Origin: an uncultured Oscillospiraceae bacterium
GTDB lineage: Bacteria; Bacillota; Clostridia; Oscillospirales; Ruminococcaceae
DNA: 64,000 bases
Direction: 5' to 3'
Assembly (NCBI GenBank): GCA_910587135.1
Contig: CAJULF010000002.1
Location: 1-64,000 of the forward strand
Position numbers and translations under genes: made by a program. Below the pieces are notes generated by a model, which had not been told where the DNA came from, did no database searches, and was given only the letters and a program-made list of their open reading frames with translations. This document shows positions 26,613 to 35,009 of the stretch, one piece after another; the first letter of the stretch is position 1; each line of letters opens with the position of its first letter.

Positions 26613-26634
26613 AAAGCTTGTTCTCATAGCCCGA
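26613..26634 (-). repeat. Single end of a family-C repeat
   Basis: GCTTGTTCTCATAGCCCGAA nearly repeats the left terminus of the element at 3367-3640. On the minus strand it lies just before the ribosome site of the isomerase fragment. I did not find a matching second end. Confidence 0.5.
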
Positions 26635-26673
26635 AACGTCCGGCGAAGCGAATTTTTCCGCTGACATTGTGAG

Positions 26674-27156
26674 CTATCCGCCCGCTCTTTCGTTTATGTA
26701 TTGACATAATGCCGTAAACTGATGAGCGTCTTGAAACTTCTTGTGAGTTTTAGGGGTACTTAACGCTTCATCGGGAACATCGTCATCATAGAATGTAACG
26801 CGCTCCCCGTTGGACAGCGTGATAACAAGCTCCACACGAGCGGAAGCGCCGTATTTGCCGTGAGAAAAGCCCACCTGTGACGAAGCAGATTTAATCTCTG
26901 AAAAGCAATATGTACGCTTAAGGAACACCACACGAAAAACTACCTTTTCATCATCGGCTGAAAATTCACATTTTCTAAGCAGAAACGGCGGTAGCAACAT
27001 CGTCGGGACTACTAAAAATACGAGAATAACAGTTCCGATTTCGGGAGATCCGGATCTCACAGCAAGCACAGCTCCACCAATCATTATCGCAGGGAATACA
27101 ATAAAATAATACGCGTTACAAATTCCGTTTGAAATGTTGTTAAATTTTCCGCTCAT
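26674..27156 (-). CDS. Small membrane protein with C-terminal PH-like domain
   Basis: The 160-aa protein has two adjacent membrane helices (about 15-34 and 40-60) followed by a beta-rich cytosolic domain (CEFSADDEKVVFRVVFLKRT, then the CFSEIKSA strand) of the type seen in bacterial PH-like membrane proteins. GCAGGTGAAA lies before the ATG. The function is unknown. It is the second gene downstream of purE and 60 bp downstream of the regulator-methyltransferase gene, probably sharing that gene's promoter. Confidence 0.7.
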   Translation of the reverse strand: MSGKFNNISNGICNAYYFIVFPAIMIGGAVLAVRSGSPEIGTVILVFLVVPTMLLPPFLLRKCEFSADDEKVVFRVVFLKRTYCFSEIKSASSQVGFSHGKYGASARVELVITLSNGERVTFYDDDVPDEALSTPKTHKKFQDAHQFTALCQYINERAGG

Positions 27157-27216
27157 ATTTTCACCTGCTTTCGTATCGTCCGTACAAATTGCGGTTTGTC
27201 GCTCATAGCATTGGTA

Positions 27217-28038
27217 TTAACACAGCTTAACGGCTATCAGCGTATCCATACAGTGCTTGTGCGGCACTCCGCTGCTGTTACAGTCAAAAATTACCTCTTC
27301 GCACCGCTCGAACCGCCAGTCGTGATAATGCCCGAAAAGCTCTCCAGACCGCCAGTTTTTGCGAAGCCCTATGTCATGGTCGGGCGGGCGCGGAATAAAG
27401 GGCTTTTCCACAAATACGTTCAATGCGTTCACACCGCCCGATGAGGTATGCGCCTGCCAGTTGCCCAGCACTTCGCCGCGCAGCTCCTCGGGCACATAAT
27501 ACAGCACTCCCGAACAGAATATCACGTCAAAATCCTTTTCAAGACGATAATCCATGATATCCGCGCGGAAAAAATCAATATCCACGCCGTGGAGCTCCGC
27601 AAGGCGCTTCGCCTTTTCAACTCCCGAATCCGTGATATCAAACGCGCTCACCTTATAGCCGTTCTTTGCAAAGAACACAGCGTCCTTGCCCTCGCCGCAG
27701 CCCGCGTCAAGCAGTCTGAGCGGTCGCGTGGGCGGAAGCAGCTTCAACACCTCGAAGCACATAAAGGACGGCTTAACGCCCCAATAGTACTCCTTTTCCC
27801 TGTAACGCTCCTCATAGTGAGCCGACGTCCGTTTCTCCGCCGCGTAGCCCAGCAACGCGTCAATGCTTGTGCCGAGCACCGCCGCCAGAGCGGGGAGCAG
27901 TGAGATATCGGGAGCGGTAACATCGTTTTCCCATTTGCTCACCGCCTGATAGGATATCCCAAGCTTTCCCGCAAGCTCCTCCTGAGTAAATCCGCCGCGC
28001 GTTCTCAGCGCTTTGATGTTCTTGCCGATCGTGTTCAT
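27217..28038 (-). CDS. XRE-family regulator fused to a SAM methyltransferase
   Basis: The 273-aa protein has an N-terminal HTH_3 domain (about 1-65, GGFTQEELAGKLGISYQAVS and KWENDVTAPD) and a C-terminal TehB-like class I methyltransferase (about 90-235: LLDAGCGEGKDAVFFAKNGY, VSAFDITDSGVEKA, VIFCSGVLYYVPEE). A regulator with a built-in methyltransferase may sense its substrate or SAM. It has its own promoter, with a dyad in the spacer that could be its operator. AAAGGAG precedes ATG 28038. An upstream extension of the frame lacks a start signal. Confidence 0.85.
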   Translation of the reverse strand: MNTIGKNIKALRTRGGFTQEELAGKLGISYQAVSKWENDVTAPDISLLPALAAVLGTSIDALLGYAAEKRTSAHYEERYREKEYYWGVKPSFMCFEVLKLLPPTRPLRLLDAGCGEGKDAVFFAKNGYKVSAFDITDSGVEKAKRLAELHGVDIDFFRADIMDYRLEKDFDVIFCSGVLYYVPEELRGEVLGNWQAHTSSGGVNALNVFVEKPFIPRPPDHDIGLRKNWRSGELFGHYHDWRFERCEEVIFDCNSSGVPHKHCMDTLIAVKLC

Positions 28039-28060
28039 ACGATCACTCCTTTCCGTAAAA

Positions 28061-28089
28061 ATCATACCACAAAATACCCTTTGTGACAA
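28061..28089 (-). promoter_or_regulatory. Promoter with internal dyad upstream of the XRE-methyltransferase gene
   Basis: On the minus strand TTGTCA (28089-28084) and TATGAT (28066-28061) are spaced by 17 bp. An 18-bp dyad CACAAA-N6-TTTGTG (28068-28085) fills the spacer, the typical position for an autorepressor operator. Confidence 0.7.
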
Positions 28090-28139
28090 TAACCTGTTTT
28101 TACAGTCCGGGGCAATTTTCAACCTACGGTTTAGTGCGG

Positions 28140-28640
28140 CTATATCTCCTTAGCCATCTCCTGCATTTTTCTGTCCGCATCGAGATTTTTCTCATTCTGA
28201 CGCTTCTTGAAATCCGATAGCTTGTCCGCAAGCTCATCGTCCGCGACCGACAAAATCTCGACCGCGAGATAACCCGCGTTTGCCGCGCCGTCAATACCTA
28301 CTGTTGCTACCGGAACTCCGGGGGGCATCATGACAGAGCTTAACAGCGCGTCAATGCCCTCAAGCGCCTTTGCCTTAACGGGCACGGCGATAACGGGAAG
28401 CGTGGTGTTTCCCGCAACCGCGCCCGCGAGATGAGCCGCCATACCCGCCGCCGCTATTATCACTCCGAAGCCGTTATCCCTTGCCGCGCAAGCGAACTCC
28501 GCTACCTGCTTGGGCGAACGGTGAGCAGAGAGCACACGCATCTCAAACTCCACGCCGAACTCCTTCAGCACCTCTCCCGCCTTTTTTACAACGGGAAAAT
28601 CACTGTCGCTGCCCATAAGTATTGCCACTTTTTTTGTCAT
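28140..28640 (-). CDS. purE: N5-carboxyaminoimidazole ribonucleotide mutase
   Basis: The 166-aa class I PurE converts N5-CAIR to CAIR. It opens with VAILMGSDSDFPVVKKA, continues with the active-site VLSAHRSPKQV, and has IAAAGMAAHLAG and VPVKAKALEGIDALLSSV with the MPPGVPVATV loop. ATG 28640 is chosen (GGAGTTAAG upstream). The frame is open to 28763 but that part overlaps the leader terminator. It is the first pur gene after the operon promoter and attenuator-like hairpin. No purK is adjacent. Confidence 0.96.
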   Translation of the reverse strand: MTKKVAILMGSDSDFPVVKKAGEVLKEFGVEFEMRVLSAHRSPKQVAEFACAARDNGFGVIIAAAGMAAHLAGAVAGNTTLPVIAVPVKAKALEGIDALLSSVMMPPGVPVATVGIDGAANAGYLAVEILSVADDELADKLSDFKKRQNEKNLDADRKMQEMAKEI

Positions 28641-28694
28641 CTTAACTCCTCCGTTTCGGGAAAAGGGAGACCGCGTTAAATATCTCCCAAATCT

Positions 28695-28736
28695 AAAAAA
28701 GCTGTATGCGCATACACAAGTACAGCGGATACAGCT
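28695..28736 (-). terminator. Attenuator-like terminator in the purE leader
   Basis: On the minus strand AGCTGTAT and ATACAGCT pair across a 21-nt loop that can itself fold (GTAC-rich), followed at once by TTTTTT. It lies about 140 nt after the predicted transcription start and about 55 nt before purE, where a premature terminator would control the operon. The intervening leader does not match the classical guanine/adenine, ZTP or PRPP riboswitch sequences that I can recall. Confidence 0.75.
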
Positions 28737-28880
28737 AATAATACAACTTGATTTTGTGTGCAACTATTCTGTAAAAAAACGACGAACCTCCATGAACAAA
28801 GCAACTTATTCCGAACATCATCAAAATCCCCTGTCGGTAATTTTTACATCTCCCGCCGCACACGGCAAATCACTACTCTT

Positions 28881-28909
28881 ATTTTACACCATATTACGCC
28901 GAATTGCAA
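28881..28909 (-). promoter_or_regulatory. Sigma-A promoter of the purine operon
   Basis: On the minus strand TTGCAA (28909-28904) and TAAAAT (28886-28881) are separated by 17 bp. Transcription would begin near 28874, giving a leader of about 235 nt before purE. The remainder of 28910-29000 is A/T-rich with no gene. Confidence 0.8.
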
Positions 28910-29000
28910 GGGGTTTTTTATTTTTTTAGCAAAAAAGACAAACCCGACACAAAATATGCGCTGTAATTGTTTAAAAAAACACAAAATGACGGGTATTTGC

Positions 29001-29690
29001 CTATAATATTCTCGCCCCGTTTATTATCAGCCCGAAGGTTACTCCGAGGTATCCCGCCGCGCGCCTGCAAAGATCCATTCTTGACAGAAATATCTCAAAA
29101 TATTCCATCACCGGACTTATGTTCAAATCGATCGTCAAGTCCAGAATCAGCTCGCTTTTATCCTCGGAGAACTTAAGCTCCGAGCGCTCCGCGGCATAGT
29201 TTACCCTGTCATGGATATCTCTTGCCAGATTTTCCGTACTTGGGATAAACGCTCCGTCACGACCGCGAACACGCGAACGCCGCACGTCCGATTTATCCGC
29301 TATGATAAGTGCCGCGGCAATAGGCGTCACGGGTACCGCGGTCGACTCGTCGTGATTTCCTATCGCCGACACTATCTGCGCTATCTCGTCCGCGGGCATT
29401 CCCAGCCTGTCGAGCAGTCTGAACGCCATTACCGCCCCGCTCTGCGCATGATCTATCCTGTTTACCACATTACCTATATCATGCATATAACCCGCGATCT
29501 GAGCCAGCTCGCAGGTTCTCGCATCATATCCCAGCGTGTCCAGTATCATATACGCCGTTGCCGCCGCCCTTTCAACATGCGCGTTGGAGTGCTCCGTATA
29601 CCCTATCGTATTGAGCGCCGCGTCGGCATAATTGATATAAGTCTGTATATCCTTGTTCCTCCTGATATACTCATAAGTAACATTGCTCAT
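29001..29690 (-). CDS. HD-domain phosphohydrolase
   Basis: The 229-aa protein carries an HD domain with H (EHSNAHVERAAATA), the HD pair (IAGYMHDIGNVV) and the distal D (ALIIADKSDVRRSRVRG), the metal-binding H...HD...D set of nucleotide phosphohydrolases. A C-terminal alpha/beta extension (about 165-229) follows. The substrate is unknown; nucleotide or cyclic-dinucleotide hydrolysis are both possible. AAGGAG precedes the ATG and is joined to a family-A leader element. It is the gene immediately upstream of the pur promoter. Confidence 0.85.
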   Translation of the reverse strand: MSNVTYEYIRRNKDIQTYINYADAALNTIGYTEHSNAHVERAAATAYMILDTLGYDARTCELAQIAGYMHDIGNVVNRIDHAQSGAVMAFRLLDRLGMPADEIAQIVSAIGNHDESTAVPVTPIAAALIIADKSDVRRSRVRGRDGAFIPSTENLARDIHDRVNYAAERSELKFSEDKSELILDLTIDLNISPVMEYFEIFLSRMDLCRRAAGYLGVTFGLIINGARIL

Positions 29691-29700
29691 TCTTTTCTCC

Positions 29701-29846
29701 TTATTTTAAAGAATTTTCCGCTTATTTTAAAGAATTTTCCGCACCACTCCACCCGCCTTCGGCGGGTTCCGTTAGTCTCGATTTGAAAGCTCCGCCCGCT
29801 TCGCGGGACTGCGCTTTCAAATCGGCTTGCGGAAAATTCATGCGTG
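29701..29846 (-). repeat. Family-A leader hairpin element at the HD hydrolase gene
   Basis: Read on the minus strand: outer stem GAATTTTCCGC / GCGGAAAATTC, second stem GATTTGAAAGC / GCTTTCAAATC, third hairpin ACCCGCC-GAA-GGCGGGT, then TTTAAAATAAGGAG and the ATG. The last 21 bp of the element (TTATTTTAAAGAATTTTCCG plus C on the plus strand) are tandemly duplicated. Confidence 0.85.
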
Positions 29847-29921
29847 GGCGGTCATCTGCTCTATGCCCTCAGCGGCTTGGCTGCACAATTTTTATGTGGC
29901 TTTGAACAACGCAAAATTTCC

Positions 29922-30053
29922 GCATGAAATTTCAAAAAGTTCGCATTTGCCGTTCGGCAAATGCTGCACGGTTTCCGCTATACATGCGGAGTGAAACGCA
30001 GCGAAATGGAGTATGCATAACGGAAATTTTAAAATTTTTTCAAATAATCCGCC
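29922..30053 (+). repeat. Orphan leader-like repeat (AAATTTCAAAA type)
   Basis: GCATGAAATTTCAAAAAGT at the left and CGGAAATTTTAAAATTTTTT at the right are complementary ends. Inside are a perfect GCATTTGCCG/CGGCAAATGC hairpin and a larger imperfect one. It resembles 34800-34915 but no plus-strand gene follows. The rest of the gap 29847-30119 holds only further fragments of such repeats and no credible gene. Confidence 0.6.
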
Positions 30054-30119
30054 TTACATCAGCCCTTATATGCCGCATTCGCTTTCACGGAGGCTTGCGG
30101 AAATTTCCTGCATTGGCGA

Positions 30120-31004
30120 TCAGCCACTCTCCCTGTTATTATACCTGAACATGGCGAACGCTGCCGCGATAATGACTGTATAACCCGCCACGCTCAACCA
30201 ATCGGGAATTTGTCCCATAACAAAAAAGCCAAGAAGCGCGGCGAAAATTATCTGCGAATAATCATATATCGACACCTCTCGGGCGGGAGCAAAGCTATAA
30301 GCCGCCGTTATCGTGAACTGCCCACCAGACGCACATATCCCCGCAGCTATAAGGCACAGCCATTGCTCAAGGCTCATTGGCGAATAGCCGAAAACCACAA
30401 ACGGAAACGCAGCCAGAGTGGAAAACGCCGAGAAGAAAAACACTACATAATATCCTTTCACGCCCTTACGCGTTACCTTTCTCACAAACGTATATGCCGC
30501 ACCGGCGCATACTCCTCCGAGAAACCCCGCGCATGAAGCCGCAAGCTCGGCGTTGCGGAAACTCGGCTTTATAACCAGCAAAGCGCCAAGAAATGCCGCA
30601 GCCACAATGCTCCACTGCACTTTGTCGGCACGCTCACCGAGCAAAATTGCCGAAAATATTATCGCAAAAAACGGTGACATTTTATTCAGCATAGAAGCGT
30701 CGGAAACCGTCAGCCTTGACAGCGCATAGAAATTTCCAAGCATTCCCGCAAACCCGAATGCCGCTCTCAACAACAAATCGAGCCGCGCTCCCTTCGGCGG
30801 CATTAACGGACATTTGTTCTTTATCATTGCTCCGCTTGCTATTATCAGCGCGAAAAAATTTCTGAAAAACGTCTTTTGTATCGTCGGAACATCGCCCGAC
30901 AGCGACACAAACATATTCATCAGCGCAAAAAACAGCGCGGACGCGACAATGCACCCAATGGCTTTATAAAGCCGCGGGTTACCCTTTCTTTCCGTCCCCG
31001 TCAC
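30120..31004 (-). CDS. EamA/DMT-family transporter
   Basis: The 294-aa integral membrane protein has about ten hydrophobic helices arranged as two EamA repeats. Family-like features are SDASMLNKMSPFFAIIFSAI with the LGE after it in repeat one and the ending WLSVAGYTVIIAAAFAMF in repeat two. DMT-family proteins export or import metabolites; the substrate cannot be inferred. The GTG at 31004 is the first start in the frame, but AAGGGG is too close to it, so the true start may differ. The gene lies 23 bp downstream of the pyridoxamine kinase gene and is probably co-transcribed. Confidence 0.85.
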   Translation of the reverse strand: MTGTERKGNPRLYKAIGCIVASALFFALMNMFVSLSGDVPTIQKTFFRNFFALIIASGAMIKNKCPLMPPKGARLDLLLRAAFGFAGMLGNFYALSRLTVSDASMLNKMSPFFAIIFSAILLGERADKVQWSIVAAAFLGALLVIKPSFRNAELAASCAGFLGGVCAGAAYTFVRKVTRKGVKGYYVVFFFSAFSTLAAFPFVVFGYSPMSLEQWLCLIAAGICASGGQFTITAAYSFAPAREVSIYDYSQIIFAALLGFFVMGQIPDWLSVAGYTVIIAAAFAMFRYNNRESG

Positions 31005-31027
31005 CCCTTAAATTGATTTATATGTGC

Positions 31028-31855
31028 TTACGGCTTGGAAATTTCCTCCATATACCCCGACAGCGCCTGCTCGAAATTCACTCCGTATTCTCTCCTGTCC
31101 GGGTCGGCGGCGGTCAGTCTTGCGGATTCCGCACAGAAGCTCACTGCGGCTCTCAACGCTCTTTCAAAACCCGTGCCGCGCATAGTCGCTCCCACCAGTG
31201 CCGCCGCAAAAAGGTCGCCGGTGCCGGTGCACAAAACGGGCTGCTTTGGAGCGTACTCCTCATAAAAACGCTTTCCGTCATAAGCCGCCGCTCCAGTAAG
31301 AGGCACTCCATCTGTCTTAGGCTCAACTCCGGTTATAACGACTGTTCCCGCACCAAGCTTCATCAGCTCATTCAGCATTTCGCCCGTGTCATATTCTCCG
31401 TAATCCCGTCCGAGCAGCAGACAAGCCTCCGTAATATTCGGCGTGATGATATCCGCCATTGCGCAAAGCTCTCTCATCTTTTCGGGGTAGTCCGACGTCA
31501 GCGCGGAGTACAGCCGTCCGTTGTCCCCCATAACGGGGTCTACGAACACCACCGTGTCCCGCCCGCGGAACTCCGTGATAAACTCCTTGATTATCTCCAT
31601 CTGTCCCGCGTTCGCGATATAACCCGTATATATGGCGTCAAAACCTGCCCCCAACCGCTTAAGCTGCTCTCCTATCGGCTTTATTTCATCTGTCAGGTCT
31701 TTTATGTGACTGCCAGGGAGCCCCGTGTGATTTGACAATACGGCGGTAGGCAACCCGCAGCACTCAACTCCCGCTGCCGATATTACAGGCAGCGCCGCTG
31801 TCAGCGAACACCTGCCAAGGCAGGAGAAATCCTGTATAGTTATTACTCTTTTCAT
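31028..31855 (-). CDS. pdxY: Pyridoxamine/pyridoxal kinase
   Basis: The 275-aa ribokinase-like enzyme phosphorylates B6 vitamers (salvage of pyridoxal 5'-phosphate). It shows the start VITIQDFSCLGRCSLTAALP, the VFVDPVMGDNGRLYS motif, TPNITEACLL and the ATP/anion-hole motif CTGTGDLFAAALVG with the catalytic aspartate. It fits the PdxY/PdxK group used in Firmicutes. AAGGATCAAAC precedes the ATG. It is co-oriented with a DMT transporter 23 bp downstream, which might move a related compound (inference). Confidence 0.9.
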   Translation of the reverse strand: MKRVITIQDFSCLGRCSLTAALPVISAAGVECCGLPTAVLSNHTGLPGSHIKDLTDEIKPIGEQLKRLGAGFDAIYTGYIANAGQMEIIKEFITEFRGRDTVVFVDPVMGDNGRLYSALTSDYPEKMRELCAMADIITPNITEACLLLGRDYGEYDTGEMLNELMKLGAGTVVITGVEPKTDGVPLTGAAAYDGKRFYEEYAPKQPVLCTGTGDLFAAALVGATMRGTGFERALRAAVSFCAESARLTAADPDRREYGVNFEQALSGYMEEISKP

Positions 31856-31916
31856 GTTTGATCCTTATTTAATCTGAAATATTCTGAACCGCGGCAGCCT
31901 GCTTTGCAAACACCCT

Positions 31917-34787
31917 CTATGCCTTTTTTGCGCCGCCCAAGAACGATGTCAATATCTGCGCCAGTTTGGGAATCTCAATAGGCTTTGCGATATGACCGTT
32001 CATGCCGCTATCGATAGAATGTTCAATGTCCTCGATAAACGCATTGGCGGTCATGGCGATTATCGGTATCTCCCTCGCGTCCGCCCTGTTTAGCGCACGT
32101 ATCTGACAGGTAGCCCCGTAGCCGTCCAGTTCGGGCATCTGGATATCCATAAATATAAGCGAATAATGCCCCTGCTCGGATTCCCCGAACATTCTCACCG
32201 CCTCCGCGCCGTTCTCCGCAAACTCTACCTTTACATTAGCCTCGTTAAGAAATTCCGCCGCTATTTCCGCATTGAAGCTCAGGTCCTCTGCCAGAAGCAC
32301 TGTTTTGCCGCCGAAATCAAAATCCGACATACGAACCCTTTTCTGCTCCTCCATGTTTACTTCGCCAATATACTTCTTATCGCTTTTGTCGCTCCTTTTA
32401 AGGCATACCGTTATCTCAAACACCGAGCCTTTGCCGATCTCGCTTTTTACATGAATATCACCGTTCATCATCCGCGCGATATTCTGAGCTATCGGCATTC
32501 CCAGACCCGTTCCCTGCACGTTTCCTGTGCGGTGGTTATCAACGCGCGCAAACGGATCGAATATCTTCTCAACAAATTCTTTGGGTATTCCTATTCCGTT
32601 ATCCTCTACCGTGAATTTATATCTGCATACGTCATGTCTGTCCCGCTCCGATTCGTCAACCGTCAGCTTTATCCTGCCGCCGTTCGGAGTGTATTTTATC
32701 GCGTTGCTGAGTACATTTACCAGCAGTTGTCTGAGCTTTGTTACGTCACCCGAAACACTCCCGTTGAATTCGCCGTATTCCGTTTCCACCGTCTGTCCTC
32801 GCCGCTCCGCCAAAGGATACACCATTTTAAGGGTATCGTCTAGGAATACCCGCAGATCGAAATCCTCCTGTACCAGCATCGTCTTGCCGCTCTCTATCGC
32901 GCTAAGATCAAGAACGTTATTGATGACATCCAGGAGATGCCGTCCGGCAAAGTCGATTTTCTCCATACAATCGTTTACCCTGTTACGGTCGTCGATATGC
33001 TCGCGGGCTATAGCCGCCATGCCCAGTATGGAATTAAGCGGAGTTCTTATATCGTGACTCATCTGGGACATAAAAAGCGTTTTGGCGTTATTGGCGTTCT
33101 TAGCTTGATAGAAGGCGTCCCTCAGTGCCTGCTCTATGCGCTTGCTTTCATTGCGCTCATGAGTGATATTTCTCACCGTGGTGAGTCCCCATATCTCTCC
33201 CGTTTCCAGATCCTTGGTAAGTATCACCGCTTCACGGAAAACACCTTTTCTTCCCGCTACCATGAACTCATACTCGTTATCGAAAGTGTACCGCTTGCTG
33301 TTGAACATATCCAACAGGGTCTTGGTATTAAATGTTTTTCGGAAAAAATCAGCCTCCTGCTTGGTGGTGATAAGCTTGCTTTTTCTGTTTACATACTCGT
33401 TAAAGGAGCATGGCAGCCCCAGTCCCATTTTCGGCAGAAGCGGTTCCGTGCCCTCCTGCTCGATAATCTCCTCAAACAAAATATCCTTTGTAACATTATA
33501 GGTATACACCGCCATGGCAGTGGACAAAATCGCTTTTTTATACTGACGCTCGGAGCGCAGCGCGAACTCAAGCCGCTCCTTTCCTCTCAACTCCTTTTCC
33601 TTTTCCTCGTTTATCGGGAGTATGGTGGCGATCGCCATATATGGGCTGCGATCTTCGTCCGCCGCGGACTGGAATGCCTGCACTCTCACCCATTCGTATT
33701 CACCGTCACGCTTATGACGCATCTCCGATTCGAGCAGCGTTACCCCGTCCTCAAAATGTCTGAGCATATTTCGGGTAAGAAACTTATTCAGGTTTTCCTC
33801 GCGCTGCTCCTCCGTAAGCTCACACTCGTCAAGGTAGCGCTTTATTGTTTCGTCGAAGCTTCCCAGCTCCTTTAGACTGTCGGCGCTCTGACCCGGTTGT
33901 GAGCCCAGCGAATAGATCTTGCCGCTCCGCAGATTGATAAGGTCGACCTTTCTGTACGGCAGAGCCAGTCCGTCCAACAGCCGCCTGTGCATGGATTGTC
34001 TGAACTCCTCGTCCGCTTCGTTCTTTATGTCAATACATACGATAAACTCACCGAATTGCCCTGCCAGCGGCTTTGAGAACCGCATATATCTCTGACGCAT
34101 TTTGTGCAGTCCCGTACCGTCGGGAGCCTTGTACCTTATCTCAAACTGGAATTCATTGTCAAACCGGTCAAAATACTCGGGCATTCTCTGTCTGGCGCTC
34201 ATTCTGCGATACAAATCCGCGTCGTCGCTTACGGTCATTTCGAGAACATTTTCCCGCCACTCGTCATACGTTATACTGTCATGCATATTTGTCCCGAATA
34301 TATTGTCACTCAGGAAATACAGCCTGTTCGTCCTGATATCCGACAAGGCGCACATTGTAAAGCTTTCGATTATAACATCCATCAGCAGCGTCTTGAACAG
34401 AAGAACGTCATTGTCCTCCGCAACACCCTCCATATCCGGCTCGGATATATTCTTGAATATTCCCTTTATTACAATTCTTTCCTCACCGCGCTCAGACAGC
34501 ATACCCGCGCAGCTGAAATAAACCCTTCCCAGCGTATCGTGCATCCATCCGAATCGCACCTCACGTATAAATCCCTCGGCAACGCCGCGTATAGCCTTCT
34601 CAACAGTGTCTTTGTCCTCTGTCCTGACATGAGCCAGCCACTCGCGATACAGTTCCTCGGGTGCAAGATCGGCAGACAGTCCCAGCCGCCCGAGGGCGTC
34701 ACCGTCCACGCTCAGCCGATAGGGTTTACCCCTCTCGCATGTAAGCGTAAACAATCCGGTCAGATTTACCTCTTTATCAACAGTCAC
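31917..34787 (-). CDS. Soluble hybrid sensor histidine kinase with PAS domains
   Basis: The 956-aa protein has no membrane helix. The N-terminal 550 residues contain repeated PAS-like regions (for example RLGLSADLAPEELYREWLAH and the later EYEFMVAGRKGVFREAVI). Then come HisKA with phospho-accepting His in MSHDIRTPLNSILGMAA (about 579), HATPase_c with NVLSNAIKYTPNGG, DNGIGIP and GTGLGM, and a C-terminal receiver domain with LIFMDIQMPELDGY (Asp about 881). Start is GTG 34787 with AAGGAG upstream. It probably relays a cytosolic signal, but no response regulator or output gene is adjacent. Confidence 0.93.
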   Translation of the reverse strand: MTVDKEVNLTGLFTLTCERGKPYRLSVDGDALGRLGLSADLAPEELYREWLAHVRTEDKDTVEKAIRGVAEGFIREVRFGWMHDTLGRVYFSCAGMLSERGEERIVIKGIFKNISEPDMEGVAEDNDVLLFKTLLMDVIIESFTMCALSDIRTNRLYFLSDNIFGTNMHDSITYDEWRENVLEMTVSDDADLYRRMSARQRMPEYFDRFDNEFQFEIRYKAPDGTGLHKMRQRYMRFSKPLAGQFGEFIVCIDIKNEADEEFRQSMHRRLLDGLALPYRKVDLINLRSGKIYSLGSQPGQSADSLKELGSFDETIKRYLDECELTEEQREENLNKFLTRNMLRHFEDGVTLLESEMRHKRDGEYEWVRVQAFQSAADEDRSPYMAIATILPINEEKEKELRGKERLEFALRSERQYKKAILSTAMAVYTYNVTKDILFEEIIEQEGTEPLLPKMGLGLPCSFNEYVNRKSKLITTKQEADFFRKTFNTKTLLDMFNSKRYTFDNEYEFMVAGRKGVFREAVILTKDLETGEIWGLTTVRNITHERNESKRIEQALRDAFYQAKNANNAKTLFMSQMSHDIRTPLNSILGMAAIAREHIDDRNRVNDCMEKIDFAGRHLLDVINNVLDLSAIESGKTMLVQEDFDLRVFLDDTLKMVYPLAERRGQTVETEYGEFNGSVSGDVTKLRQLLVNVLSNAIKYTPNGGRIKLTVDESERDRHDVCRYKFTVEDNGIGIPKEFVEKIFDPFARVDNHRTGNVQGTGLGMPIAQNIARMMNGDIHVKSEIGKGSVFEITVCLKRSDKSDKKYIGEVNMEEQKRVRMSDFDFGGKTVLLAEDLSFNAEIAAEFLNEANVKVEFAENGAEAVRMFGESEQGHYSLIFMDIQMPELDGYGATCQIRALNRADAREIPIIAMTANAFIEDIEHSIDSGMNGHIAKPIEIPKLAQILTSFLGGAKKA

Positions 34788-34799
34788 TTTGTTCTCCTT

Positions 34800-34915
34800 A
34801 TCTAAAAAATTTCAAAATTTCCGCACTCACGCTCCGCTTCGCTCTGCGCGACTGAGGAAACCGTACACATTCGCCATTCGGCAAATTCGTACTTTTTGAA
34901 ATTTAATTCGCCGAC
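34800..34915 (-). repeat. Family-A-related leader element at the histidine kinase gene
   Basis: Minus-strand reading: outer stem AAATTTCAAAA / TTTTGAAATTT, a hairpin ATTTGCC-GAAT-GGCGAAT and a second stem closed by CCTCA/TGAGTG, then TTTTTTAGATAAGGAG and the GTG start. The topology matches family A although the outer stem differs. A nearly identical copy is at 35191-35300. Confidence 0.75.
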
Positions 34916-35009
34916 ATTGCGTGTCATATGTGCTTTTTCCACAAGCTGATGCCGCGGAGTTTGTCTGCGGATATTTCAGCCTGTATAATGTTGACCTAAA
35001 GCTGTTTAT

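Noticed and set aside
28640..28880. Classical purine, ZTP or PRPP riboswitch before purE
   Set aside because: The conserved core sequences of these aptamers could not be found. Only the terminator is supported.
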